A stretch of DNA of 64,000 bases from Helcococcus sueciensis DSM 17243 (GTDB lineage Bacteria > Bacillota > Clostridia > Tissierellales > Peptoniphilaceae), in contig NZ_AUHK01000005.1 of NCBI RefSeq assembly GCF_000423145.1, positions 24,631 through 88,630 on the forward strand, written 5' to 3'. Positions 56,372-64,000 of the stretch are shown here, one piece after another. Each line of letters opens with the position of its first letter. Position 1 is the stretch's first letter. A model generated the notes under the pieces. It was given only the letters and a program-made list of their open reading frames with translations, was not told the origin of the DNA and searched no databases. The translations under genes and the position numbers were made by a program.

Positions 56372-56699
56372 ACTAGGTGAAGAAATAGCTTGTAGATATC
56401 TAAGATCTGAAGGTTATAAAATACTTGAAAGAAATTATAGATATGGACATTTTGAGGCGGATATAATTGCATCTAAAGAAGATATTTTAGTAATAGTTGA
56501 AGTAAAGACCAGAAAAGACTATAAATATTTGTATGCAAATGAAGCTGTTAATTATAAAAAACAATATAATCTAATTTCTATTACAAAAAATTATATTATG
56601 CAAAATTGTCTTTATAATCATGACGTAAGATTTGATGTAATTGAATGTTATTGGGATACAAAAGAAATATCTCATATAATTAACGCTTTTGAGGCATAA
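56349..56699 (+). CDS. yraN: YraN-family (UPF0102) endonuclease-like protein
   Basis: A 116-residue protein with a restriction-endonuclease-like fold. GEEIACRYLRSEGYKILERNYR opens it, and Asp38 with E51-V-K53 (IVEVKTR) match the PD-(D/E)xK site. Function is unproven; the gene travels with rnhB and dprA. It overlaps the end of rnhB and is followed by dprA after one base. Confidence 0.92.
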   Translation: MKKEVVAKLGEEIACRYLRSEGYKILERNYRYGHFEADIIASKEDILVIVEVKTRKDYKYLYANEAVNYKKQYNLISITKNYIMQNCLYNHDVRFDVIECYWDTKEISHIINAFEA

Positions 56700-56700
56700 T

Positions 56701-57780
56701 ATGTTTGATACAGAAAGAGATATTATCTTATTTCTAAATTATGCTAGAATAAGTAATTTAAAGATTATAAATATTATAAGTGAAAATATGCTTTACAAAT
56801 TTTTTGATTTAAGTACAAATAATTTGGAGCATATTTCATTTTTAAATGAGAAAGATAAATTAAGAATTTTAGATACATACAAAAGATTAAGTATAAATAA
56901 TATCAAATATAATTTACAGAAATTTAGTATTAGATATGTTACGATAATAGATAAAAATTATCCTGATATTTTAAGAAATATTTATGATGCTCCCGCAATT
57001 TTATATTATAAAGGAAATGATATAGAATGTTTAGAAAACTGTATATCAGTTGTTGGAACTAGAAAACCTTCAGAATATGGATTATATGCTACAAAAAAAA
57101 TTGTAGAAGGTTTTAGAGGTTATAATGTAAATATAGTATCCGGGATGGCTTTAGGAATAGATTTTCAAGCACATAATACAGCTTTAGAAAATAATATTCC
57201 TACTATTGGGGTGCTGGCATCATCTTTAGATATTATATATCCTAAAACTAATTTACATCTATATAATAAAATGGAAAATAGTTTGTTGATATCTGAATTT
57301 CCACTAGAAACACAGCCTATAAAGAGAAATTTTATATTTAGAAATAGAATAATATCAGGTTTATCATATGCAACAATTGTAATAGAAGCTATGGATCAAA
57401 GTGGTTCGTTAGTTACTTCTAAGTATGCAACAGAGCAAAATCGTGATGTATTTGCAGTTCCTGGTAATATTAATTCGTTAAATTCAATAGGAACAAATCA
57501 GTTGATAAAAAGAGGAGCTAAATTAATTACGAAAGCAGAAGATTTATTAGAAGAGTTTGATTTTATTAAAGAAAAAAGTAAAATCGATATAGATTATAAT
57601 TTAGATTTAGACAATAATATGATGAAAATTTTAAATTTATTAAAAAATGAGATATTATCAATTGATGAAATATATAATAAAACACAAATTCCAATTAACA
57701 AATTGTATGCTATTATTTTACAATTAGAATTAAAAGGGTATATTTACAATATTAAAGATAATTTATATACTATAAACTAA
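56701..57780 (+). CDS. dprA: DNA-processing protein DprA
   Basis: Loads RecA on incoming single-stranded DNA in transformation. The Rossmann-like core has YPDILRNIYDAPAILYYKGN, SVVGTRKPSEYG, IVSGMALGIDFQAH and GNINSLNSIGTNQLI. A C-terminal winged-helix domain (about 300-359) has LLKNEILSIDEIYNKTQI. A helical N-terminal part precedes the core. I chose the ATG at 56701 with GAGG at 56691-56694 over an upstream frame inside yraN. No other competence gene is in view. Confidence 0.94.
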   Translation: MFDTERDIILFLNYARISNLKIINIISENMLYKFFDLSTNNLEHISFLNEKDKLRILDTYKRLSINNIKYNLQKFSIRYVTIIDKNYPDILRNIYDAPAILYYKGNDIECLENCISVVGTRKPSEYGLYATKKIVEGFRGYNVNIVSGMALGIDFQAHNTALENNIPTIGVLASSLDIIYPKTNLHLYNKMENSLLISEFPLETQPIKRNFIFRNRIISGLSYATIVIEAMDQSGSLVTSKYATEQNRDVFAVPGNINSLNSIGTNQLIKRGAKLITKAEDLLEEFDFIKEKSKIDIDYNLDLDNNMMKILNLLKNEILSIDEIYNKTQIPINKLYAIILQLELKGYIYNIKDNLYTIN

Positions 57781-57860
57781 ATTATATTGTAAAATATTTT
57801 TTATATGATATTATTTGTGATAATATATTGAACGATATAAAAAAGAGAGAAGGGGTGTAG

Positions 57861-59918
57861 ATGGCTAAAAATTTAGTAATAGTTGAATCTCCAACAAAAG
57901 CTAAAACTTTGAGTAAATTTTTAGGTCGAAATTATAAGATTATGGCTTCGATTGGACATTTAAGAGATTTACCAAAGAGTAAGTTTGGAGTAGATATAGA
58001 AAATAATTTTGAACCAGAATATATTAAAGTTCGTGGTAAGGCCAAGATTATAAATGAAATAAAAAAAGAAGCAGATAAAGCTGACAATGTATATCTTGCA
58101 TCTGACCCGGATAGAGAAGGAGAGGCTATAGCTTGGCATTTATCATATTTATTAGGACTTGATATAAATCAAAAAAATAGAGTTATATTTCATGAAATTA
58201 CAGAAGATGCTGTTAAAAAAGCTATTAAAAATCCAAGAAAAATAGACTTGAATTTAGTAGATGCACAGCAAGCTAGAAGAATATTAGATAGAATAGTGGG
58301 ATATAAATTATCTCCAATACTTTGGAAAAAGGTTAAAAGTGGTTTATCAGCAGGAAGAGTTCAATCTGTAGCACTGAAATTAATAGTTGATAGAGAAAAT
58401 GAAATTATAAATTTTAAACCTGATGAATATTGGACAATAGATTTATTAGCTACAGTTAATAAAAATAAATTTGAAGGACAATATTTTGGAATAATTACAA
58501 ATGATAATAAAATAAAAGAAAATAAGCTTTCAAATGAAAAAGAAACAGATAATATTATTTCTAAATTAGGAAAAGAGTATACTATTTATGATAAACAAGT
58601 AAGTGAAAGATCTAGAAAACCTTATGAACCTTTTACGACTTCCACTATGCAACAAGAAGCATCAAAGAGATTATATTTCTCAACTTCAAAAACGATGTCA
58701 ATTGCGCAACAATTATATGAAGGTATTAATATAGGATCAACATCAGTTGGGTTAATTACTTATATGAGAACGGATTCTACTAGACTTTCAGATACAATTG
58801 TTAAAGAAGCGGTTTCATATATTAAAGATAATTATGGTAAAGAATATGCTTCAAGTGGAAGAAAATATAATAAGAAAAAATCAAATGCACAAGATGCTCA
58901 CGAAGCAGTAAGAGTTTCATCAATTGATAGAACTCCTGAAAGCATAAGAGATTATTTGACAGACAATCAGTATAAATTATATAGACTAATTTGGGATAGA
59001 ACTGTTCAATCACAAATGACAAATAGTAAATATCTTTCAACAAGATATGAAATTGAAAATAATGGTCAAATTTTTAGAGTAAATGGTTCAATAATTACCT
59101 TTGATGGTTTTACTAAAGTTTGGAGAACTAATGATAAAAGTATAGAGTTACCTAATATGGATAAAGGTGATACATTTGAACCGGATAAATTAGAAAAAAA
59201 TCAACATTTTACAAAGCCAAAAGCTAGATTTACAGAAGCTTCATTGGTAAAAGAACTTGAGAAAAATGGTATAGGTAGACCTTCAACTTATTCTTCAATA
59301 ATAAGAAGTTTAATAACTAGAAATTATATTGAATTTGATAATAAATCTATTCTTCCAACAGATTTAGGATTTAATGTAACGGACTTGTTGTTACAATATT
59401 TCGATGAAATAATAAATGAAGATTTTACCGCGAAAATGGAAACTAGTTTAGATGAAATTGAAGAAGATAATGTTGATTGGAAGAAGTTAGTTTCTGATTT
59501 TTATGAACAATTTGAGCCTAAACTTGAAAAGGCAATATACTCTACAAAAGATTACAAAGTACCTGATAAACCTACGGGTGAGAAGTGTCCAAATTGTAAT
59601 GGAAAACTTTTGTATAAAAAAGGTAGAAATGGAGAATTTATAGGTTGTGAGAATTTTCCAAACTGTACTTACACAAAAAATATAGTAAAGTCACTAGGAA
59701 TAAAATGTCCAAAATGTGGTGGAGATATAGTAGAAAAAATTTCTAAAAATCATAAAGTATTTTATGGATGTGACAACTGGCCAGAATGTGATTGGTCATC
59801 CTGGGATAAACCAACTGGAGAAGTTTGTAAAACATGTGGTGATTTAATGATTCATAAGAAAAATAGAAAAATAGATATTGTTATGTGTCATAATGAAGAT
59901 TGTCCTACTAATAAATAA
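57861..59918 (+). CDS. topA: DNA topoisomerase I (type IA)
   Basis: Relaxes negative supercoils. The TOPRIM domain has LVIVESPTKAKTL and LASDPDREGEAIAWH. Catalytic Tyr301 lies in GLITYMRTDS. Three C-terminal Cys4 zinc ribbons (CPNC..CENFPNC, CPKC..CDNWPEC, CKTC..CHNEDC) close the protein. At 685 residues it is typical of firmicutes. AAGGGGTG precedes the ATG. In Bacillus it is followed by xerC/codVW genes; here a CcpA-like gene follows. Confidence 0.97.
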   Translation: MAKNLVIVESPTKAKTLSKFLGRNYKIMASIGHLRDLPKSKFGVDIENNFEPEYIKVRGKAKIINEIKKEADKADNVYLASDPDREGEAIAWHLSYLLGLDINQKNRVIFHEITEDAVKKAIKNPRKIDLNLVDAQQARRILDRIVGYKLSPILWKKVKSGLSAGRVQSVALKLIVDRENEIINFKPDEYWTIDLLATVNKNKFEGQYFGIITNDNKIKENKLSNEKETDNIISKLGKEYTIYDKQVSERSRKPYEPFTTSTMQQEASKRLYFSTSKTMSIAQQLYEGINIGSTSVGLITYMRTDSTRLSDTIVKEAVSYIKDNYGKEYASSGRKYNKKKSNAQDAHEAVRVSSIDRTPESIRDYLTDNQYKLYRLIWDRTVQSQMTNSKYLSTRYEIENNGQIFRVNGSIITFDGFTKVWRTNDKSIELPNMDKGDTFEPDKLEKNQHFTKPKARFTEASLVKELEKNGIGRPSTYSSIIRSLITRNYIEFDNKSILPTDLGFNVTDLLLQYFDEIINEDFTAKMETSLDEIEEDNVDWKKLVSDFYEQFEPKLEKAIYSTKDYKVPDKPTGEKCPNCNGKLLYKKGRNGEFIGCENFPNCTYTKNIVKSLGIKCPKCGGDIVEKISKNHKVFYGCDNWPECDWSSWDKPTGEVCKTCGDLMIHKKNRKIDIVMCHNEDCPTNK

Positions 59919-59973
59919 TTGAATGAAAAGGTTTTTTATGTTAAAATATAGGAAATGCTATTAGGAGGAAATT

Positions 59974-60975
59974 ATGTCTAGAAAACCAACAATGGAAGAT
60001 GTAAAAAATCTTGCAGGTGTATCTATTTCAACGGTTTCAAGAGTTATAAATGGTACTAGAAAAGTTTCACCAGAAAAGACTGAAGCTGTTAATAGAGCTA
60101 TACAAAAGCTTGGCTATAAACCTAATGAATTAGCTAGATCCCTTGTTATGAAAAAATCTAATACAATTGGTATTATTTTAGATGATATAGGGTATGAATA
60201 TATGGCACAGTATATAAGAGGAATAGATGAGATTGGTAAAATGTACAGATATGATATTCTTCTTTATTCAACATTTGGTGATTTTGAAACACAGAAAAAG
60301 GCTGTAGAATTCTTATCATCAAAGCAAGTAGAAGGTATAATAGTAATATCTGAAAAGATTAATAACGAAATATTATATTCTATAAAAGAATACGATATAC
60401 CATATATTTTACTAGATACTTTCTATAGCCCAGATGAATTTAAGACAGTAAGTATAGATTATAAAGAAGCCATGAAATCATTAACTGATTATTATGTTGA
60501 AAAAGGACATACAAATCTATGCTATGTTAGAACAAGAGGAGCCTTCTCTGTTTCTGAATTTAAAGAAAATGGATTTAATGAATCTGTAGAAAATAATTCA
60601 TTGGAATCTTTTGTATTTTCTGTGGAGGATAACCAAATTGAATCTGGTTATGAATTTATGGAAAATAATATCAAAAAATTAAGAAATAATAATATCACGG
60701 GAATATTAGCTGAATCAGATAGTATTGCTCTTGGTATATTACATTATTGCTATGATAATGATATAAAAGTTCCTGATGAATTCTCTGTGTCAGGATTCGG
60801 AAACACAGAAATTTCAAACCTATATAGACCAAGACTTACAACTGTAAGACTACCATATTATGACATCGGAGCGATTGCGGTACGTGTTTTAATTAAAATG
60901 ATAGGTGAAGAATTAGATTTTAATCAATCTGTAAATCTAAATCACGAAATAATGAAGCGTGATACTGTAAAATAA
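59974..60975 (+). CDS. LacI-family repressor, CcpA-like
   Basis: A 333-residue regulator. The N-terminal helix-turn-helix and hinge (TMEDVKNLAGVSISTVSRVINGTRKVSPEKTEAVNRAI) are followed by a periplasmic-binding-like core. The core resembles CcpA in several blocks: YIRGIDEIGKMYRYDILL, KQVEGIIVIS, VSIDYKEA, and RPRLTTVRLPYYDIGAIAVRVL. The gene lies 20 bases before ptsH, whose product with phospho-Ser46 is the CcpA co-repressor in firmicutes. That placement supports but does not prove CcpA function. AGGAGG precedes the ATG. No cre site was identified by eye. Confidence 0.85.
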   Translation: MSRKPTMEDVKNLAGVSISTVSRVINGTRKVSPEKTEAVNRAIQKLGYKPNELARSLVMKKSNTIGIILDDIGYEYMAQYIRGIDEIGKMYRYDILLYSTFGDFETQKKAVEFLSSKQVEGIIVISEKINNEILYSIKEYDIPYILLDTFYSPDEFKTVSIDYKEAMKSLTDYYVEKGHTNLCYVRTRGAFSVSEFKENGFNESVENNSLESFVFSVEDNQIESGYEFMENNIKKLRNNNITGILAESDSIALGILHYCYDNDIKVPDEFSVSGFGNTEISNLYRPRLTTVRLPYYDIGAIAVRVLIKMIGEELDFNQSVNLNHEIMKRDTVK

Positions 60976-60995
60976 ATAAAATTTTGGAGGAAATA

Positions 60996-61256
60996 ATGGC
61001 AGAAAAAAAAGTTATTGTATTAAATGAAACAGGTTTACATGCTAGACCAGCAGCAGCTTTAGTTCAATTCGTAAAGGGTATACCTGGTGAAGTTGAATTA
61101 GAAAAAGAAGGAAAAGTTGCTAATGCTAAAAGTATTTTTAGTGTTATGAGTCTAGGTATATCTAAAAACACAGAAGTAATTGTTAGAGTTACTGGTGAAG
61201 ACGAAGAAGAAAATGTTGATAAAGTTGTTGAATTCATTTCAAATTTAACTGACTAA
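60996..61256 (+). CDS. ptsH: Phosphocarrier protein HPr
   Basis: An 86-residue PTS carrier. His15 in TGLHARPA accepts phosphate from enzyme I. Ser46 (NAKSIFSVMSLG) is the site of HPr kinase in firmicutes and is preserved, indicating catabolite-control use. GGAGG at 60986-60990 selects the ATG at 60996. A terminator separates it from ptsI, allowing more HPr than enzyme I to be made. Confidence 0.97.
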   Translation: MAEKKVIVLNETGLHARPAAALVQFVKGIPGEVELEKEGKVANAKSIFSVMSLGISKNTEVIVRVTGEDEEENVDKVVEFISNLTD

Positions 61257-61262
61257 TTGTGT

Positions 61263-61290
61263 AAGGATACCTAACAGTATCCTTATTTTT
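61263..61290 (+). terminator. Intrinsic terminator between ptsH and ptsI
   Basis: Perfect 8-bp stem AAGGATAC/GTATCCTT (61263-61270 with 61277-61284), 6-base loop, T-rich tail. It probably lowers ptsI relative to ptsH. Confidence 0.8.
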
Positions 61291-61304
61291 ATAGGAGATA
61301 TCTC

Positions 61305-63023
61305 ATGACTAAAAGATTTAAAGGAATTGCGGCTTCTGATGGAGTAGCAATAGGAAAAGTATATTTATTTGAAAAAACTGAAATTATTCTAAATGAAGAA
61401 AATATACATGAATCCGATGTGGAAAAAGAATTAAATAGTTTAAATAGAGCAATTAAAGAATATTCTAATGAATTAAAAAATAGAGAAACAACTACTGATG
61501 CTGAAGATGAAGTTAGAAATGCACATATTGAATTAGTATCAGACCCATCTTTAATTGAAATGGCTAGTGATAAAATAAAAAATTCATTACAAAATGCAGA
61601 ACTAGCATTACATACTACTATTCAAGAAATGGCATCAGTATTTGAAATGTTAGATGATGAATACTTAAGAGAAAGAGCTGCAGACTATAGAGATATTGGT
61701 GAAAATATAATGTACAAATTAAAAGGTATTGCACCAAAGACTTTATCATCACTAGATGATGATTATATAATTGTAGCTGAAGAATTAACTCCAACTGACA
61801 CATCAACTATGGATAAAGATCATGTATTAGGTTTAGTTATGGAGTTAGGTGGTAAAACATCACATTCATCAATTATTGCTCAAACTTTAGGTATACCTGC
61901 AGTAGTAGGTATGAAAGATATAAGATCTAATTTAAAAAATGATGATTTTATTATATTAGATGCTTTAGAAGGTGTTGTTATTGTAAATCCTGATGAAAAG
62001 ACAATAGCTGATTACGAAGCTAAATTTGCATCTATTAAAGCTAATAAAGAACTTGCTGAAAAATATAAATTTGAAAAACCAGTTACATTAGATGGTAGAT
62101 CAGTTGAAGTTGTTTCAAATATAGGTGGAATCGAAGATTTAAAACTTGCACTTGAAGATGGTGCCGAAGGTGTAGGATTATTTAGAACAGAATTCTTATA
62201 TATGGAAGGAAATGATTTCCCAACAGAAGAATATCAATTCTCAGTATATAAAGAAGCTGCAGAATTATTAGAAGGTAAACCATTAATTATTAGAACTCTT
62301 GATATAGGTGGAGATAAGGGATTAGATTACTTCGAGTTCCCTAAAGAAGAAAATCCATTTTTAGGTTGGAGAGCTTTAAGAATAGGTTTTGATAGAAAAG
62401 ATATCTTGAGAACTCAATTGAGAGCTATTTTAAGAGCAAGTGCTTTCGGTGATGTTAAGATTCTATTACCTATGATAATTAGTGTTCAAGAGATTCAAAC
62501 AGTTCAAGAATATATAGAAGAGTTTAAATCAGAATTAAGAGATGAAGGTCATGATTTTAATGAAAATATAGAAGTAGGTATAATGATTGAAACTCCAGCT
62601 TCTGTATTTGTTGCTGAAGATTTAATTCAAAATTGTGATTTCTTCAGTATTGGTACTAATGACTTAACACAATATATACTTGCAGTAGATAGAGGAAACG
62701 AAAAGATTTCTCATCTATATGACTACTTCAACCCTGCAGTACTAAGAGCTATTAAACAAGTAATAGATGCATCACATAAATATGGTAAATGGACAGGAAT
62801 GTGTGGATCAATGGCATCTGATGTTCAAGCTACTTATTTACTATTAGGTATGGGTCTAGATGAATTTTCATCAGTTAGCTCAAAGGTTGGTTTGATTAAA
62901 TCAGTTATTAATAATGCTAAATTAAGCGAAGCTGAAAAATTTGCAGAAAAAGTATTATCACTATCACAAATAGATGATATAAGGGTGTTATTAAAGGAAA
63001 AAGATGACGAATTGCATTCATAA
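61305..63023 (+). CDS. ptsI: Phosphoenolpyruvate-protein phosphotransferase (PTS enzyme I)
   Basis: Transfers phosphate from PEP to HPr. Phospho-acceptor His187 is in GGKTSHSSIIA, the PEP-binding domain carries VGLFRTEFLYM and GTNDLTQYIL, and catalytic Cys500 is in GMCGSMASD. At 572 residues it is standard. AGGAG precedes the ATG. Its 3' end overlaps the next gene by 20 bases. Confidence 0.98.
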   Translation: MTKRFKGIAASDGVAIGKVYLFEKTEIILNEENIHESDVEKELNSLNRAIKEYSNELKNRETTTDAEDEVRNAHIELVSDPSLIEMASDKIKNSLQNAELALHTTIQEMASVFEMLDDEYLRERAADYRDIGENIMYKLKGIAPKTLSSLDDDYIIVAEELTPTDTSTMDKDHVLGLVMELGGKTSHSSIIAQTLGIPAVVGMKDIRSNLKNDDFIILDALEGVVIVNPDEKTIADYEAKFASIKANKELAEKYKFEKPVTLDGRSVEVVSNIGGIEDLKLALEDGAEGVGLFRTEFLYMEGNDFPTEEYQFSVYKEAAELLEGKPLIIRTLDIGGDKGLDYFEFPKEENPFLGWRALRIGFDRKDILRTQLRAILRASAFGDVKILLPMIISVQEIQTVQEYIEEFKSELRDEGHDFNENIEVGIMIETPASVFVAEDLIQNCDFFSIGTNDLTQYILAVDRGNEKISHLYDYFNPAVLRAIKQVIDASHKYGKWTGMCGSMASDVQATYLLLGMGLDEFSSVSSKVGLIKSVINNAKLSEAEKFAEKVLSLSQIDDIRVLLKEKDDELHS

Positions 63024-63636
63024 TAAATTCTTAGAAAAAATGAATAAACTAACAGATGAAGAAGAAAATATTCTCGCAAAGAATATTTCTTCTTTACTTT
63101 TAGAGATACATTCAGAAAAAATTTCTAATGTAAATTGGGAGCAAGAATTTACTGATGAAATGAATTTATCTTTATTCAAACATGGATTGATAAAAAATCA
63201 AGGGCTAAAAGATTATGTCTTAATAGATTTTTTAAATTCTAATACTTTTTTACTAAAAGACAGATCTGTTTCAAGATTAATTAAGGATAATTCAATTTTT
63301 AATCTTAAAATAAATGATGATTTAAGTTTAAGTTATGAATTAGATAAAAAGTTTGGTGATAAGATTTTAGATTTAGTAGATTTAAATTCCTTAGCATATT
63401 ATAATCCAAGTTTTGCTAAAAAAATATTCATATATAAATCTAAAAATATAAATTCAAAAAAAGCATATAAATTATTTACTTATTATTCTGCAAAATATAC
63501 AATTGATTTAATTGTAAAAAAAAGTAAAGTAAATCCGGATAACGAGGATTTACTTTTAGAATATCAAGAAATCATTGATTTTATATTCGATTCATATGAA
63601 GATTTTACAATATATGAGCCTAAATGGTTGAAATAA
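63004..63636 (+). CDS. Protein of unknown function after ptsI
   Basis: A 210-residue, Lys/Asn/Ser-rich cytoplasmic protein without signal peptide, cysteine pair or recognised motif. It appears mainly helical, with a Leu-rich N-terminus (DEEENILAKNISSLLLEI) and a C-terminal DLLLEYQEIIDFIFDSYEDF. The ATG at 63004 follows AAAGGA and overlaps ptsI by 20 bases, so it is made with the PTS proteins. A terminator follows. I do not recognise the family. Confidence 0.75.
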   Translation: MTNCIHNKFLEKMNKLTDEEENILAKNISSLLLEIHSEKISNVNWEQEFTDEMNLSLFKHGLIKNQGLKDYVLIDFLNSNTFLLKDRSVSRLIKDNSIFNLKINDDLSLSYELDKKFGDKILDLVDLNSLAYYNPSFAKKIFIYKSKNINSKKAYKLFTYYSAKYTIDLIVKKSKVNPDNEDLLLEYQEIIDFIFDSYEDFTIYEPKWLK

Positions 63637-63640
63637 GATT

Positions 63641-63671
63641 AAAAGAGTTAGTTCAAAACTAACTCTTTTTT
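63641..63671 (+). terminator. Strong Rho-independent terminator
   Basis: Perfect 13-bp stem (63641-63653 with 63657-63669), loop CAA, T run. It closes the ptsI operon right before the insertion element. Confidence 0.93.
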
Positions 63672-63695
63672 ATTGTGGGTTTACCACAATAAAAA

Positions 63696-63714
63696 CCCCC
63701 GGCTATGCCGGGGG
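63696..63714. repeat. Left-end GC hairpin of the IS200-type element
   Basis: Perfect 8-bp stem CCCCCGGC/GCCGGGGG with loop TAT, strikingly GC-rich against its surroundings. It probably serves as the left-end recognition hairpin and may stop incoming transcription. Confidence 0.85.
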
Positions 63715-63743
63715 AATCAAGAGCTTTAGCTTCAAGAAAAAAA

Positions 63744-63798
63744 CCTCTCGTGATAAAATTGATGTAGTCTGACAAACTGCACAATTAAATACGAGAGG
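63744..63798 (+). promoter_or_regulatory. Predicted hairpin hiding the tnpA ribosome site
   Basis: CCTCTCGT (63744-63751) pairs with ACGAGAGG (63791-63798), extended by AATTG/CAATT inside an asymmetric loop. The right arm overlaps the tnpA Shine-Dalgarno GAGAGGAG (63793-63800). A similar translation-blocking stem is known for IS200. Confidence 0.65.
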
Positions 63799-63809
63799 AG
63801 ATAATCCAT

Positions 63810-64000
63810 ATGGATAAAAACAGTTTATCACATACAAGCTGGAATTGTAAGTATCATATAGTATTTGCACCAAAATATAGAAGACAAATAATATATGGAA
63901 GAATTAAAGAAGATATTGGAAAAATACTTAGAGATTTGCTGACAAGAAAAAATATAAATATAATTGAGGCAGAATTATGCCCTGATCATATACATATGTT
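63810..64000 (+). CDS. tnpA: IS200-family HUH transposase TnpA, N-terminal fragment
   Basis: The first 63 codons, cut by the window end. YHIVFAPKYRRQI is the family N-terminal signature, and CPDHIHM carries the HUH metal-binding pair that nicks single-stranded DNA. The catalytic tyrosine lies beyond the window. GAGAGGAG at 63793-63800 is the ribosome site. Whether a TnpB gene accompanies it cannot be seen. Confidence 0.93.
   Translation, partial: MDKNSLSHTSWNCKYHIVFAPKYRRQIIYGRIKEDIGKILRDLLTRKNINIIEAELCPDHIHM

Larger units (their letters stand above)
63672..64000 (+). mobile_element. IS200/IS605-type insertion element, left part only
   Basis: The element continues past the window end. From 63672 there are an ATTGTGG hairpin (63672-63690) and a GC-rich perfect hairpin CCCCCGGC-TAT-GCCGGGGG (63696-63714), as at IS200 ends, where subterminal hairpins are the transposase substrate. 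The transposase gene begins at 63810. The exact left end cannot be fixed without the right end or an empty site. It sits between the ptsI operon terminator and the window end. Confidence 0.8.

Overview
This is chromosomal sequence from a low-GC, Gram-positive-type anaerobe. The DNA is visibly AT-rich. Gene order (ftsW-ftsZ-nrdR, alaS-ireB-ruvX-DUF1292-rnj, asp23-fakA-recG-rsmD-coaD, rpmF/plsX-acpP-rnc-smc-ftsY, ylxM-ffh-rpsP-khpA-rimM-trmD-rplS-rbgA-rnhB-yraN-dprA-topA, ptsH-ptsI) is that of Firmicutes. The IreB, RNase J, Asp23, CcpA-like and YlxM families and strong GGAGG ribosome sites agree. Short genes, no sporulation genes and the style of the lipoproteins suggest a Tissierellia/Peptoniphilaceae relative (Helcococcus, Anaerococcus or Parvimonas type). 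That is inference; no rRNA is present.

Layout. 1-4.6 kb: division (ftsW end, ftsZ), nrdR, rarA and asnS. 4.6-9.4 kb is an accessory block: a GtrII-like glucosyltransferase, a TraX-family membrane protein, a decayed stretch with the tail of an XRE-type regulator, and a type II restriction-modification pair (C5 methyltransferase plus Eco47II-family nuclease, predicted GGNCC). 9.5-16.2 kb: leuS, a small secreted protein flanked by a perfect 17-bp inverted repeat, and a two-gene ABC exporter. 16.4-27.6 kb: an Rrf2/IscR-type regulator, alaS, the ireB-ruvX-DUF1292-rnj cluster, yitT, cvfB, a parvulin, pepD, a second DUF1292 protein with a histidine-rich tail, and two unknown genes. 27.7-33 kb: an MltG-like stub on the minus strand, a pseudouridine synthase, a two-component system with its own lipoprotein, and rpmB. 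33-41.4 kb: asp23 to coaD, a coiled-coil protein, tmcAL, ackA and rpmF. 41.6-50.7 kb: an unknown acidic membrane protein, plsX-acpP-rnc-smc-ftsY and two tandem paralogous lipoproteins. 50.8-59.9 kb: the SRP, ribosome-maturation and DNA-processing run. 60-63.6 kb: a CcpA-like repressor beside ptsH and ptsI, then an unknown gene. 63.7-64 kb: the left part of an IS200/IS605-type element, cut by the window end.

Most of the window is housekeeping and most genes lie head to tail on the plus strand; only the MltG-like stub, rpmB and tmcAL are reversed. Rho-independent terminators are easy to see and divide the run into transcription units. The most unusual parts are the 17-bp inverted repeat around the secreted protein gene at 12.1-12.4 kb, divergent promoters that share one palindromic -35 box at 33.09 kb, a lipoprotein pair inserted into the ftsY-ylxM-ffh cluster, a 15-bp tandem duplication that adds a cysteine to the Rrf2 regulator, and several ordinary proteins with unusual tails (S16, DUF1292). 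No tRNA, rRNA, CRISPR array or riboswitch was recognised.
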